From Cyathus striatus (taxonomy: Eukaryota; Basidiomycota; Agaricomycetes; Agaricales; Nidulariaceae): DNA of 64,000 bases. The stretch covers positions 62,001 to 126,000 of the forward strand of contig JAOVFP010000001.1 of assembly GCA_025738555.1 (NCBI GenBank). Direction: 5' to 3'. Position 1 is the stretch's first letter, and each line of letters starts with the position of its first letter. Below, one piece after another: positions 12,331 to 22,600 of the stretch. The notes below the pieces were generated by a model, which was not told the origin of the DNA, did not search any database, and saw only the letters and a program-made list of their open reading frames with translations. Position numbers and translations under genes: made by a program.

Positions 12331-12840
12331 TCAGGTGCTGGTGGCGGCGGTGAGCATAGGAGTGAAGGTGAAAGCGAAGATGACAGTGGTGACGATGGTC
12401 GTGCCGTGGACGTGGAAGGCGGTGAAAAGGATGTATAGCGGCAGTACTACATCATCCTCTTCCATACCATGCCTCTGAATCCCTACACTAGTAATCCCCA
12501 AGCCAGTACCGAGGATACCTCCAAACATAGTTCGTCCAACAGCCCATCCTGAAGGCTTGACTAGTCGACTCCCGACTCCCGAGAATAACACCAAACGGCG
12601 TCATCGTATTACGAAGCATGCATTCTTGATAGGAAGTGGCACGTGGACAGGAGAAAGGCAAGGTTTACGATGGCTGACTGAGTCGGTTGCGTCCTTCGTA
12701 CGTGTTTTTTGTTCATGGTTCATCCTGAGGTGCTGTCGATGGCGACGAGGACAATGAAGACCTAGGGGAGATGAAGAAGGTGGCGGTGGTAAGAAATACG
12801 GTGGTGGTGGTAGTGATGGTGTCGAGATCACGTGACCTTG
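12331..12840. repeat. Dispersed repeat R1, fragment 1
   Basis: This stretch shares ordered blocks with 15720-16020, 37390-37780, 43900-44390 and 60690-61140. The blocks are a GGTGGTGG-rich part, then CATCCTCTTCCA...ATGCCTC, then CCTGA..GCTTGACTAGTCGACTCC, then AAGTGGCACxTGGA. No copy holds a consistent frame, so R1 is more likely a decayed non-coding or non-autonomous element than a gene family. Confidence 0.6.
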
Positions 12841-13012
12841 GCGCGTATCAAACCGTTCCGATTTTCGAAGAATACACCGACTTATTTAACCAATTCTGCA
12901 GGGAATTGTGACCTGGGACTGCATTCCGCTTTATATTCCTTCCCGTATATAAGCCTCGTATTGAACATGCAAACATCGCTATCAGCAATCGTTGTATATA
13001 GATGAAATAGCA

Positions 13013-13047
13013 AATTCCCGGTTTAGACCCCGGCACTGGCGGGAATT
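13013..13047. other. Conserved hairpin, copy 1
   Basis: AATTCCCG (13013-13020) and CGGGAATT (13040-13047) form a perfect 8-bp stem around a GGTTTAGACCCCGG loop. The same hairpin occurs at 40459 and 52619, each time upstream of a tRNA-Glu copy and followed by a second inverted pair (TTAGTAAGT / ACTTACTAA). Function unknown. Confidence 0.6.
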
Positions 13048-13354
13048 ACAGTGACTCCAACATCGTATCAATTATCATGTACTCTAGTATGTGGCAGATT
13101 GCACTCGTTAGTAAGTGGGAATATGAGAAATATACTTACTAATAACAAAAGTACACTTTAGATTCCTGAGCGACACAAAAATGAGTTGATCTACTGATTA
13201 CGGCAACAGGGCATTGAAACAGGGTGAAATTTGAAGTTACTGCGGCTCGGTAAAAAGGAAAGGACTGTGTACATTTTACCTTTGCAATTGACAACTTAGA
13301 AACACCACTGAACCATAGAGTAAAATTTGAAAAGAGAAAGGCGTGCACATGACA

Positions 13355-13446
13355 TTGGATATCGGGAATTGAACCCAGAGCTGCCGCGATCCTGGTTTAG
13401 AACCGTTGGGAGGCAAATTAACCATTAACGTGTACACCATATCCAA
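13355..13446 (-). pseudogene. tRNA-Glu relic 1
   Basis: The minus strand matches the tRNA-Glu at 40709 along its length, and the acceptor arms TTGGATA/TATCCAA still pair. The D-arm holds a short insertion, the anticodon stem has lost bases, and the T-stem no longer closes. It is a pseudo-tRNA. Confidence 0.7.
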
Positions 13447-13670
13447 CTTACAAAACAATAGGGTTATAAACTATAGTGTTGTAATGAACCAACTGAAACT
13501 AACTAGCGTACTGATTACGGTAACAGAGCATTGAAGCAAGGGTGAATTTTGAAGTCACTGCGGCTTAGTAGAAAGGACCATATATACAGTTCACATTTCG
13601 GCCTGACAGCTAAGAACCTCCATTGAACATAGAGTAAAAGTTTAAATAATTACTGCTCTCCTTTCACATT

Positions 13671-13759
13671 TCGGATATGTGGAATCGAGCCAGGAGCTGC
13701 CGCAATCCTGGTTAGTAACCATTGAGAAGTGGCAATGTTAGCCATTACACCATATCCGA
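13671..13759 (-). pseudogene. tRNA-Glu relic 2
   Basis: 89 bp, the same length as the intact copy. The acceptor TCGGATA/TATCCGA is perfect, but the T-stem (CCTGG/CCACA) and the anticodon stem are mismatched. It is the 5' landmark of the segment also found at 35016, where its partner carries nearly the same changes. Confidence 0.75.
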
Positions 13760-14099
13760 CAATATAAATATCACTGATGGTCTACACGAACTGCTAAACA
13801 ATGACAACATCAACGCTCCTAACCTCCTTCAAATCCTACAAATCCTGTATTGCTAGCAGTGGCGATATAGCCGAACCGTAATAGTCTGCTACAAGCTCGC
13901 TTAGAGGTGTGCATGAGTTTCGTCACTCATTGTAAGCCCATTCAATCCTTTTTTATACAGTCAATTTTATAAATAGAAAGACATTAAACTCGTTGCCCCT
14001 GGATATATAGCACAACAATACAAGTCTGTGATGCATGGAGCCTAGTAAAATTTGGGACTCTAATTGCTATATCAATGATTAATAGACAAATTAACGAAC

Positions 14100-14121
14100 A
14101 ATGAGCGCTTAAGCGCTCATT
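14100..14121. repeat. 22-bp perfect palindrome at a deletion junction
   Basis: Two halves of 11 nt (AATGAGCGCTT and its complement) with no spacer. The sister segment at 36510-36570 has about 45 bp of F-box exon 1 at this place instead. The palindrome therefore sits exactly where sequence was lost. Confidence 0.7.
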
Positions 14122-14312
14122 ATGTATGGTGCTGCTCCGAGTCATTCTATCTCTTTCAATCCGACCCCAGAGCTCAAGTGTATCACTGCTGAATATATCG
14201 ATGAACCTGATTTTTCAAATTATATTTCAATCGGCTCCTTCGCTTACCCATCTCATTTTCAAACATGTCATGACTCCTATGGACGTATTCGGTACGTAGG
14301 TAGCAAGATGAA
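14122..14312 (+). pseudogene. F-box relic (middle of gene)
   Basis: The translation contains SHSISFNPTPELK, matching THSFSFNPTPELK of the F-box pseudogene at 41258. DNA similarity continues for about 130 bp past the point where the frame is lost. No F-box and no C-terminal part remain. Confidence 0.75.
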
Positions 14313-16464
14313 AAGGACCAAAATGCATGTACAAACGTGTAAGTCTATATGTTTATTCTAAAAAGAGAATGGGAAGAGCAGGTGGAACGAAACCCAAGAT
14401 ACGAAGGAAAACCCGAGAAAGAAAACAGATAAAAAACGAAGGAGGTGAGAGGGGTATAAGAAGCCATATAGATGAACGGAAGGTGAAAAGGGAGGGTGAA
14501 GATCGGATATTAAAACTCGAAAGAAAGAATAAAGACCTCTCACCTCCCATCGCACAAATTCTTCCTATATCCCATTCATACCCGCCGCATCTCAATCTCA
14601 TCATCACGAACGCAATCGCAGTCCACCGACCCAAGTTTAGACTGTAAATTCGTGGTGATCTTCCAAAGCGTTGTGCGTTCGAGAATACTGTGCAGGTGGC
14701 GTCGATAGGATGAGTGGGTGCTGAATGCACTTTGGGAGCCTCTCGAGCTACTACGTGGTACGACCCAGTGACCCATCCTGTGCAGTACACGTATCAGCTA
14801 CCGCTGCGCCGCCCGTCCATCCACACGCAAGCATGGTATTTACTCTCCAATCATCCTCGCCCACTCCGAACATCATACACCCGCTACCATAACATTACGT
14901 TCACCGTCTTATAGCGCCCCTACCACCAATACCGTGCAGTCTAAGACTTTCGAGGGGTGCATCACAACTGAGATTTCCTTCGTACCCGATATTAGTCCTA
15001 CTCAGATGGAAGTGGCAGCGATGAAGATGGGACTGCTCACACCATAGATCTAAAAAGCGTAAAAAGGGTAATGAGGAGTACAAAGAACGAGTACAGCAGT
15101 ACCTACCCCTTCCACACTATGACAATTTCGAAGTTGAAGCGGGGTTTACCAGGTGCAATGATACCTCCAACTTCTACTCCTCCCATCATCATTCCCCAAA
15201 CTCAGTCCAACCAGTGACCACCGTAATTCCAAGAATGCATCACCCCATCCCAGCTCCCGCGACAACACCATCGCCAATCACCATGAATCGACACTATGCG
15301 TTCTTGATGTGTGGTGAGACGAGAAACAATTGATGGGCATCGGGAGGTGTAAAATGGTTCATCCATCGTATGTGTTATTAGATTCACGCTGAGGTGCAAC
15401 AGCCCAGGGGAGATGAAGACTGGTGGTGGTGATGCCAAGAAATACGATGGTAGTGAGAGGACGATAGCATGATGCATCGCCTTTCCTTTATAGACTACTA
15501 GCGCAACGTCCAGTGATACCATATCCTCTCTCACTCACTAACTGTATACGCCTACCACTATCCGAACACGAACTCACCGGTTACAAGCCATATATCGTCC
15601 TATGCATGTAGGGAGAGGAGAGACCGGGTGTTCGAAGGCAGGGTCCTAGGCATTCGAAGGTGAAAGTGCGTGCATGCGATAGAGTTGAAGTAAACTTTGT
15701 AGGCGCTGTTGGTTCCTACTCAGGAGATGGTGGTGACAATGGTGGTGGTGGAGGAGGAAAGCAGTGAAAAAGCGGGGTAGGATCCAGTACCACAGTTTCC
15801 TCTTCCACGATGCCTCCCTGCGCCAGTACCTCCAACGAACGAGCTCCCTCAGCCATGCGCCAGCTCCACCACCGGCAACGCAGAGGCACGTACCACCCCA
15901 TCCTGACTAATTGACCCCTGAGAATGACAGCAATCACCATGTTCTTGATGGACAGTGGCACTCGGAGGGACATGAGAACCAGCTGGGGGAGATGAAGCTG
16001 GTGGTGATGAGGAGGACCTACGATACCGACCGACTTCCGGTCTAGACTCGAACACCCTATGGTCCATGCGCATATCAACATGTCACGTGCATGTTACTTA
16101 ATCTGATATCTATTCCTTATATCTACATCGCACTTGAGCGCGGTCCTTTTCCTCTCTTTGCTTATAACTGCATTCTTACATATACCTTAACACGACGCTC
16201 GCACCATCATCCGCCATCCACCTGAATGGTTGCCTCAATCCTTGGCTAGAGTCTTCGCATTTTATTCTGCATTTCGCCTTTATTCCTTCCCTCCCTAACC
16301 CAGCCCTTTCTGTTTTATTTCATTTGATATTTGTGACGAGTTTAATCCTGCCTGACAGTGCAGTAAATTCCTTTCTGGGTACACAGAACCTAAGTATATC
16401 ACTCGACAGTGTAGTTATTTACCACTAGTCATTATAGGTTTAGTACATTTTGCTTTATGGCTAT
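14313..16464. repeat. Dispersed repeat R1, long copy 2
   Basis: Matches 36736-39330 block by block: an AAG/GAAAG-rich start, CATCTCAATCTCATC, CCACCGACCC, CAGTGATACCATATCCTC, CTCAGGAGATGGTGG, and a terminal part CACGTGCATGTTAC ... GACAGTGCAGTAAATTC ... TTATGGCTATTA. Apparent frames in it (14327, 14353, 15202, 15716) are low-complexity and not conserved between copies. The copy ends at the TA into which the next element inserted. Confidence 0.7.
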
Positions 16465-16466
16465 TA

Positions 16467-17874
16467 CTGTACGAATCCGATCAATTGGGCATACCTTTGA
16501 GTGCGTGACAGGCCCAACCGCAAAATGATTTCGGCACACGAGAAATTGTAGTGTGACACACCAGAATTTTCGGCATTTTGGGCACTCAAGCTGGCCAAAA
16601 ATTTGAATTAGTGTACATATTTAACTTGTAAATGTACTGAACACTGTTGGTTGGCAAGAAATAGCTATTGGAGAAGAAAAAATTATTATTACGTTGAAAA
16701 TTTTTGGGTGTACGCCGGCGTCTAAATATGTCACGGTTTACTGCCGGCTACCCGGAACCTGGTCATACCCAGAACCTGGTCAATCTTCATCTTGTCGCTT
16801 TCACAGTCGCTTTCTGCCCAGTTTTTTTGCACATATTTGTAGTTAGATATTATAGTAACATAATGCTCAATTTTTGTGGTGAGAGCATGTCTGGTTACTG
16901 AGAAATGTTGCAATGAGTATGTGATTCCGATCAAAGTTGGCTAAATTTAGCATGCAGATTCTCACACGCTTTCTCAAAGACAATTTCTCCGCATTTTCCA
17001 TCCCCATTCTTGTACAACATAATGTTGTGTAGCTATTTTCGAGCACCCTTTATTCAATGGAGCATCTTCTAATGTAATAATAGCTATATATCTTAGGTTG
17101 TAATGCTAGTTTTTAGTATAGTAGTAGCAGAATAACAATTTAGAGCATATATATGAAAATCAATACACCACTTGAACAGCATGCCTGAAGAGACCTAGAC
17201 TTCTGGAAGTGGATATATATGCATGAACCATTACATAACATCATAGATCCGATTTTTTGCGATTTTATTTGCAGTGGTATGCATAGATATGATATGCATG
17301 GCTTATGTCATTCTTTATGGTCTATTTGAGGAGAGTTTTAAGTTACAGACTAAATGAAGCCAATAATTCAACTTAAATGAGATGTATCTATGTCTTAATA
17401 TTGTAGCAAGTCCGCACGAAAGCTGTAGCTCCGGTAGAAACATTATACAATGGTAATAAGACTGAAAACAACACACTCGTTAGCAACATCAATGAGTTCT
17501 AAGCTTAGTCAAAGCTTAGTAATTAATACTAGTCGAGACCCTGTCAGGGTTATATATGCGCTGACCAGGTTCCGGTTACCAAAATCGTCAGGAGACTTCA
17601 GAATAAAAATATTCATAGCACATTGAAGAGAGCCTCAAAAATTCTGATTCAAAGTGTGATAGAATCTAAAATAAATACATAATGCAGCACACACATTTTA
17701 TGTTCGATAAATAGACACTGGAATGGACAATTTACATTTTATGCTAGAGTGACCAGGATCTAGATTGGCAGCAGTAACCTTTTGGCATTTTTATTTGTGA
17801 TGCATGACATGGTCCAAATTTCGGCGTGGCAGAATGGGTGCGTGATGTGTGACTGCCCAATTGATCGGATTCAT
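16467..17874. mobile_element. TA-flanked non-autonomous element related to the Ulp1-DDE element
   Basis: Left tip CTGTACGAATCCGATCAATT; the right end repeats GAATCCGATCAATTGGGCA in inverse order. TA lies on both sides (16465-16466 and 17875-17876). The sister segment (39300-39330) reads GGCTATTA and then continues without the element, so it is a natural empty site on the left. The tip and GATCAATT are shared with the 4.6 kb element at 30392. It contains no long frame. Positions about 17173-17787 share some 600 bp with 27641-28838. Confidence 0.75.
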
Positions 17875-18062
17875 TAGCTAAGCTACCGGCCGCCTGAGCG
17901 CAGCCAGGCGAAACCAGTCACAGCATCCAACAAAGCAGCAAACAGAGGCAAGCAGAAGTTTTTGCTGCTCTGCCTCATACCACATCGACACCCAGCTTGC
18001 ACAAGCAAGTCCAACTCGCTCATTAAGTAGTTGCTCAGCCCATAGATATTTTCTTTCTCGAT

Positions 18063-19632
18063 ATGACAAACTTACACAATCTCGACCATTCCGGGGAACA
18101 GACCAGAGCATCGCCTGATCCTTCCCAGACACAACCCGAGCATCAAGAAGGGTCAGAAGAACCAAACATGGGTAATGTGGCCAGTACTGATCCACACCTC
18201 GCTACCCCCGTTGAGCAAGGGGCCAATGGGATGGTGCCATTCTTGAATGCTACGCCATTCGCCAGGGCACCCAACATCACTGACGAACCGGCGGTCTCTG
18301 CTCAGATTTTAGAGTTGGAAGGTGCCCTGGCAGAGGCATGTGTGCAGCTAGCACACCAACCAATGACAAATTTCTCCATGGTAGCTGATGCAGCCACTCT
18401 GGTGGCTCTTGCGGTGCCCAAGGAAATGCCCAAGAAAACCTCCATCGGGGCTATTGTCCCAGGGTTCAAAGTTGACGCATTAGACAGTGGTGAGTGTCTC
18501 ATTCTTGTTGCCTGCCCCGCCCTTCCCTCCTGCCTTGTTTGCTTGCCCGTTCGACATTCATGCCTTCCGCTGCGCACTCCTGCCCATCCCACCCCCCCCC
18601 CCCCCCCACCCAAGCACTCCCGTCCACACATTCATCGTGGTCATTGTCTTGCCTGCTGCCCGTCCGTCTGAGCCATGCCCACAGGCTGCGCGTGCTTCTG
18701 TTCCCTCTCCCGTATCCCGTTGCACCCACTGACTTCATCTCTTCCCGTCATCAGCCATCCCACCTCGCATAGATGCGGCCTTTGCAGCATATGCATATGT
18801 GCCATATTCTGCTCTGACCAAGGCAGCGCGTCTCTGAGCCCTTCGTGGCGAGGAGACCATGGTCATCACTGCCCAAGGCCTCACCTCCCGAGGCCCCGAT
18901 CATTCTGGTGAAAGGGGCATCTCCACCCTCGAGTGGATCAATGCCACTGAGATCCACATTAGCCAAACCCGCTTCCATATTGGTGATGCACATGCCAATG
19001 CCTTGCGAGCTCACCAGCTCATCATGCTGAAGCTGGCAAGCAGGCAGGGTCCCGAGGCTGATGTGTGGCCCATCGCCATCGCATACGACATCCAGCAGCG
19101 GGAGGCGGCTGCATCGAATCATGCCCACGACCTCTCTTTCCTCGATCTCACTGCGTTGCAGCTGGTCACTAACCAGGTCATCATTGCTCGGTGCCCTGGC
19201 ACCCACCTCAATTTCCAGCCCTCGTCCAACCTGCTGCCACCCCCTCCCCTGTTCCTGCCCACTCATCCCTACTTCCCCCAGTCCCCATCGAAGCAGGGGG
19301 CGCTGTCCTCCTTGTCTGCAGAATCCCCCCAGAAGTGTGCTTGTGCTTCACACGCAGGCAGCGCTGGCATGTGCTTTCGATGCGGCGCAGACAGCCATTT
19401 CCCCAAGGACTGTTCCACACGTCAGACTAGAGCCGGGTGTCCCGCCGCCTCCCTCATTGGGGACACACGCCACCCCAACAGCATTGCTGCACCTGATGGC
19501 ACTCCCTTCTGCTTTTGTTGGTCCCATGACTCTGCCTGCAACTTTGCAGGCTGTGCCCACCATCACAGCTGTTCCCTGTGTGGGAGCACCTCCCATGGCG
19601 CCGGCACCTGCCACAGTGCCGGAGCCCATTGA
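18063..19632 (+). pseudogene. DIRS-like gag with zinc knuckles
   Basis: Exon 1 18063-18489 joins in phase to exon 2 from 18755 through a 265-nt GT-AG intron (LDS|AIPPRIDAAF). The C-terminal half has CFRCGADSHFPKDC and a Cys/His cluster ending CSLCGSTSHGAGTC, typical nucleic-acid-binding knuckles of such gags. An in-frame TGA interrupts it near 18838 (AARL*ALRGE), so this copy is not intact. The intron contains a run of sixteen C (18592-18607). Confidence 0.7.
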
Positions 19633-21272
19633 TCCACGCTGGATTGCGACGCTGCTCGACACAGACGCTATCGAGCAGACACTCATCCGTCTAGGCATGC
19701 TCGCCGAGTGGCAGCATGTTCTCGACGGCATCAAAAGCAGCTTCGAGGTGGGTATTGACACCTCCCTTGACCGCACTCATTTATTTTGACAACCACACGT
19801 CGTCCCAGCTGGACCTGTCCTTCATCAACCAGTACATTGTAGCAGAGCAAGTGGCTGGCCGCTACTCTCAGGCCTACAAACCTACCGAGCTCGAAGGCAT
19901 CATTGGCCCCTTCATGACCTCCCCCTTGGGCCTAGTGCCCAAGCCTCATTCGTCTGACTTCTGCCTGATACAAGACCTCTCCTTCCCTCGCTCCCATCCA
20001 ACCATCGCATCCGTCAACTCCTTCATCGATGCAGATCAGTTCCCCACTGCCTGGGGGACATTCTCAGACACAGCAGCACTTCTCCTCTCCTTGCCCAAAG
20101 GCTGCCACGCCACAATGTTTGACATTTCGGCAGCTTATCGCATCACACCTGTTTGCCCACTCCAACAAAACTTCATCTGCATCTGGTGGGGGGGCAAGGT
20201 GTATGTGGACAGAGCTGTCTGCTTCGGTCTAGCTTCGAGCGCTGGGGTGTTTGGCAAGGTGGCAGACATGCTAGTGGCCATTTACAAGGCGTGCGGCTTC
20301 CGCATTCTCTTGAAGTAGGTCAACGACTTCTTCGTTGTCTCGTTGCCCACTGATGCCTGGTCCGAGACTGAATTTATCGCCCTGACAGCCAGTCTAGGGG
20401 TGCCATGGAGTGCATCAAAGACTTGCCCGCTGGCTGTTGTGCAGCGGTACATTGGCTTCGACTGGGACCTTGGCCGCCATTCCATATCTCTCCCAGGCAA
20501 GAAGGTGGAGGCCCTCCTCGCACTGCTCAGCAAGTGGGTCGTGCCTGGTGCCACATTCAAAGCATGCGAGGCAGCAAGCTTCCATGGGAAACTAGTCCAT
20601 GCATCGTCCATTTTCCACCCTGTGCATCCTTTCCTGTGCTCATTATCATCTTTCTCCCGGGTTTTCTACTCCAAGCGCACCTCGTTGCACCCACCAGCAG
20701 GGGTTCTAGTGGACCTCAGCTGGGTCCACTTCATCCTGCAATCTTCCCTGAACACCCTGCCTTTGCACTTGCCCACCCCAGTGGATCTCCAGTGGTGGGG
20801 CAATGCCAGCTCATCCTTTGGGATTGGTGTTGTTGTTTCCGGGCATTGGGCTGTCTGGCACTATGCGCCGGGCACCCTGGTGGGCCCAGACCTCGAATTC
20901 GACATCGGTTGGGCAGAAGCTGCAGCAGTCGAGCTCGGTCTGTGTGTCGCCCTCCACCTGGGTCTCATTCAGCCAGCGTCCCACACTGGCTCCTCGTTCC
21001 TGATGCGCTCAGACAATCAAGGTGTGGTGGCAGTCGTCAATTTGGGCTGCTCTCGCAGCCGAAACACCAACAAGGTCCTGAAGAACATCTACAGCATGCT
21101 CGCCTCCTCAGGCATCTCTCTTGCCACTGTCCACATCCCCAGTTGTACCAACATCTCTGATGTGCTCTCATGGGGCGATGTGCCAGCCTTCCTGGCTGGC
21201 TTTCCTGCTGCAACTGCTCGCATGCACATCCTGCTCCCTGCCCACTACTCCCACCACTTGATATCACTGTAA
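19594..21272 (+). pseudogene. DIRS-like reverse transcriptase / RNase H
   Basis: The reading is EWQHVLDGIKSSFEVG, then after a frameshift near 19780 FINQYIVAEQVAGRY, IIGPFMTSPLGLVPKP, the RT A-motif MFDISAAY, FGLASS, and the C-motif region. At the C-motif the expected YVDD reads stop-V-N-D (TAG at 20316-20318), so the polymerase is dead. RNase H follows, with GNASSSFGIG (first Asp replaced by Asn), a Glu in WAEAAAVE and MRSDNQG. It ends at 21272 with its stop overlapping the next start (TAATG). Confidence 0.8.
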
Positions 21273-22468
21273 TGCCAGCCCAAGCCATTCGAGTAGTCCC
21301 GTCCCCACTGCCTGAGATCGGCGTGGTGGAATCCGTAGCAGCTCTGCAGTTGACGCCCTCATCTTTGCATCCTGCCTGTACCTCCAACAGGCGTATCTTC
21401 ATGTGGAAAGGGGTGAACACCCCCCCACCAGCTGTCCTCAACATTCCGGTCTTACAACATGCATGGGCTCTGGCGCTGGGTGCTTCGCTGGATGAGAGCA
21501 CCAACTATGGTACTGGACTTCATAAGTTCCACCTTTTCTGCGACATCTTCACAGTTCCCGAAGTCGACCGCCTCCCTGCAGCATTTCCACTCCTGCACTC
21601 CTTTGCCCTATGGGCAGTTACAGACCCTGACCCAGTGGATCCTGGCTTCGTGGATGGGACAACATTCGAAACCGTCTCAATCCCCACCATATGCAAATAC
21701 CTGGCAGCCATTCATGCCTGGCACCTTGCACAAGGTTGGCCTCCCCCCCTATCTGATGAAGATCGCACTCACCTCGAATTTTCGTTGCGTGGTATGGCAT
21801 GCCTCCAAGGTGCATCGCGCAGGCGTCCTCCTCAACCGCCCATCACTATTCCGATGTTGCTGGCACTGCATGCATCCCTTGACCTCTCCTCCTCCTTTGA
21901 TGCCTGCATCTGGGCCATAGTTACATCCGCCTTCTTTGGCCTGATGCGCTTTGGGGAAGTTTCTGTCCCTTCTCATGCAGCTTACTCCCCAGACCGCCAC
22001 CTCTCTCGGGCAGCATGCACCTTCTGGAAAGATGCCAAGGGCCGTCCTTATGTCTGTCTGCATCTCCCCCATGCAAAGACAGTGGTGCCTGGGGACTTCC
22101 AAGATGTTATCCTGGTCGAACAGCAAGGCCTTTGCCCTATGCTCACACTCCAGAACCTGGCGACAGTCTCTCTTGCTGATGGACCATCCCCCCTCTTCTC
22201 CTGGCATGACAGCCATGGCAGCATGCACCCCATGGTCAAAACCACAGCCATGGCACGCATCAACAGTGTACTCACGAGCTCAGGCTGGGGAACATCCTTC
22301 AGCCACTCCTTCCGCATTGGTGGGGCGTCATTTTACCTGGCCACTGGGGTGAATCCAGAGGTGGTTTGTATCCATGAACGTTGGCACTCACTTGCCTACA
22401 AACTGTACATACGTGTGTTCGAGCAAATTGCCTCTTGTCACATTGCTAACAGGACTATGGTTGGGTAG
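21272..22468 (+). CDS. DIRS-like tyrosine recombinase
   Basis: 398 aa from the ATG that overlaps the RT stop by one base. It integrates the circular cDNA in DIRS-like elements. Visible catalytic residues: Arg in FFGLMRFGEV, the HSFRIGG box (H-x-x-R), and HERWHSLAYKLYIR with the W/H and nucleophile Tyr. The N-terminal part (LDESTNYGTGLHKFHLFC) fits the core-binding domain. This frame has no stop, unlike gag and RT of the same element. Confidence 0.8.
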   Translation: MPAQAIRVVPSPLPEIGVVESVAALQLTPSSLHPACTSNRRIFMWKGVNTPPPAVLNIPVLQHAWALALGASLDESTNYGTGLHKFHLFCDIFTVPEVDRLPAAFPLLHSFALWAVTDPDPVDPGFVDGTTFETVSIPTICKYLAAIHAWHLAQGWPPPLSDEDRTHLEFSLRGMACLQGASRRRPPQPPITIPMLLALHASLDLSSSFDACIWAIVTSAFFGLMRFGEVSVPSHAAYSPDRHLSRAACTFWKDAKGRPYVCLHLPHAKTVVPGDFQDVILVEQQGLCPMLTLQNLATVSLADGPSPLFSWHDSHGSMHPMVKTTAMARINSVLTSSGWGTSFSHSFRIGGASFYLATGVNPEVVCIHERWHSLAYKLYIRVFEQIASCHIANRTMVG

Positions 22469-22600
22469 GCCACACCAGGTGCCGCAGTTGTATTTACTGG
22501 GTAAGCGGCACACTCCATTTTGCGTCCAGGGACAGCAAGCTGACCCATACCCCAACCCCCTCAGCTAGTATTTACTCTTGCATGTGCGAGACATTGTTGG

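Larger units (their letters stand above)
17880..22600 (+). mobile_element. DIRS-like tyrosine-recombinase retrotransposon (decayed)
   Basis: The order gag - RT/RNase H - tyrosine recombinase on one strand is diagnostic of DIRS-like elements. The stretch from 18.4 to 22.5 kb is visibly richer in G+C than its flanks. Terminal repeats could not be fixed by eye, so the limits are approximate. Confidence 0.8.

Noticed and set aside
14327..14790. Overlapping frames of 106 and 145 codons
   Set aside because: They lie in R1, are low-complexity, and are not preserved in the sister copy at 36.7-37.1 kb.
18592..18607. Run of sixteen C as a functional signal
   Set aside because: It lies in the gag intron of a decayed element and is most simply a homopolymer expansion or assembly-sensitive tract.
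18302..22317. Long minus-strand frames opposite the DIRS-like genes
   Set aside because: They are shadows caused by the GC-rich plus-strand coding sequence; no family motif appears in them.
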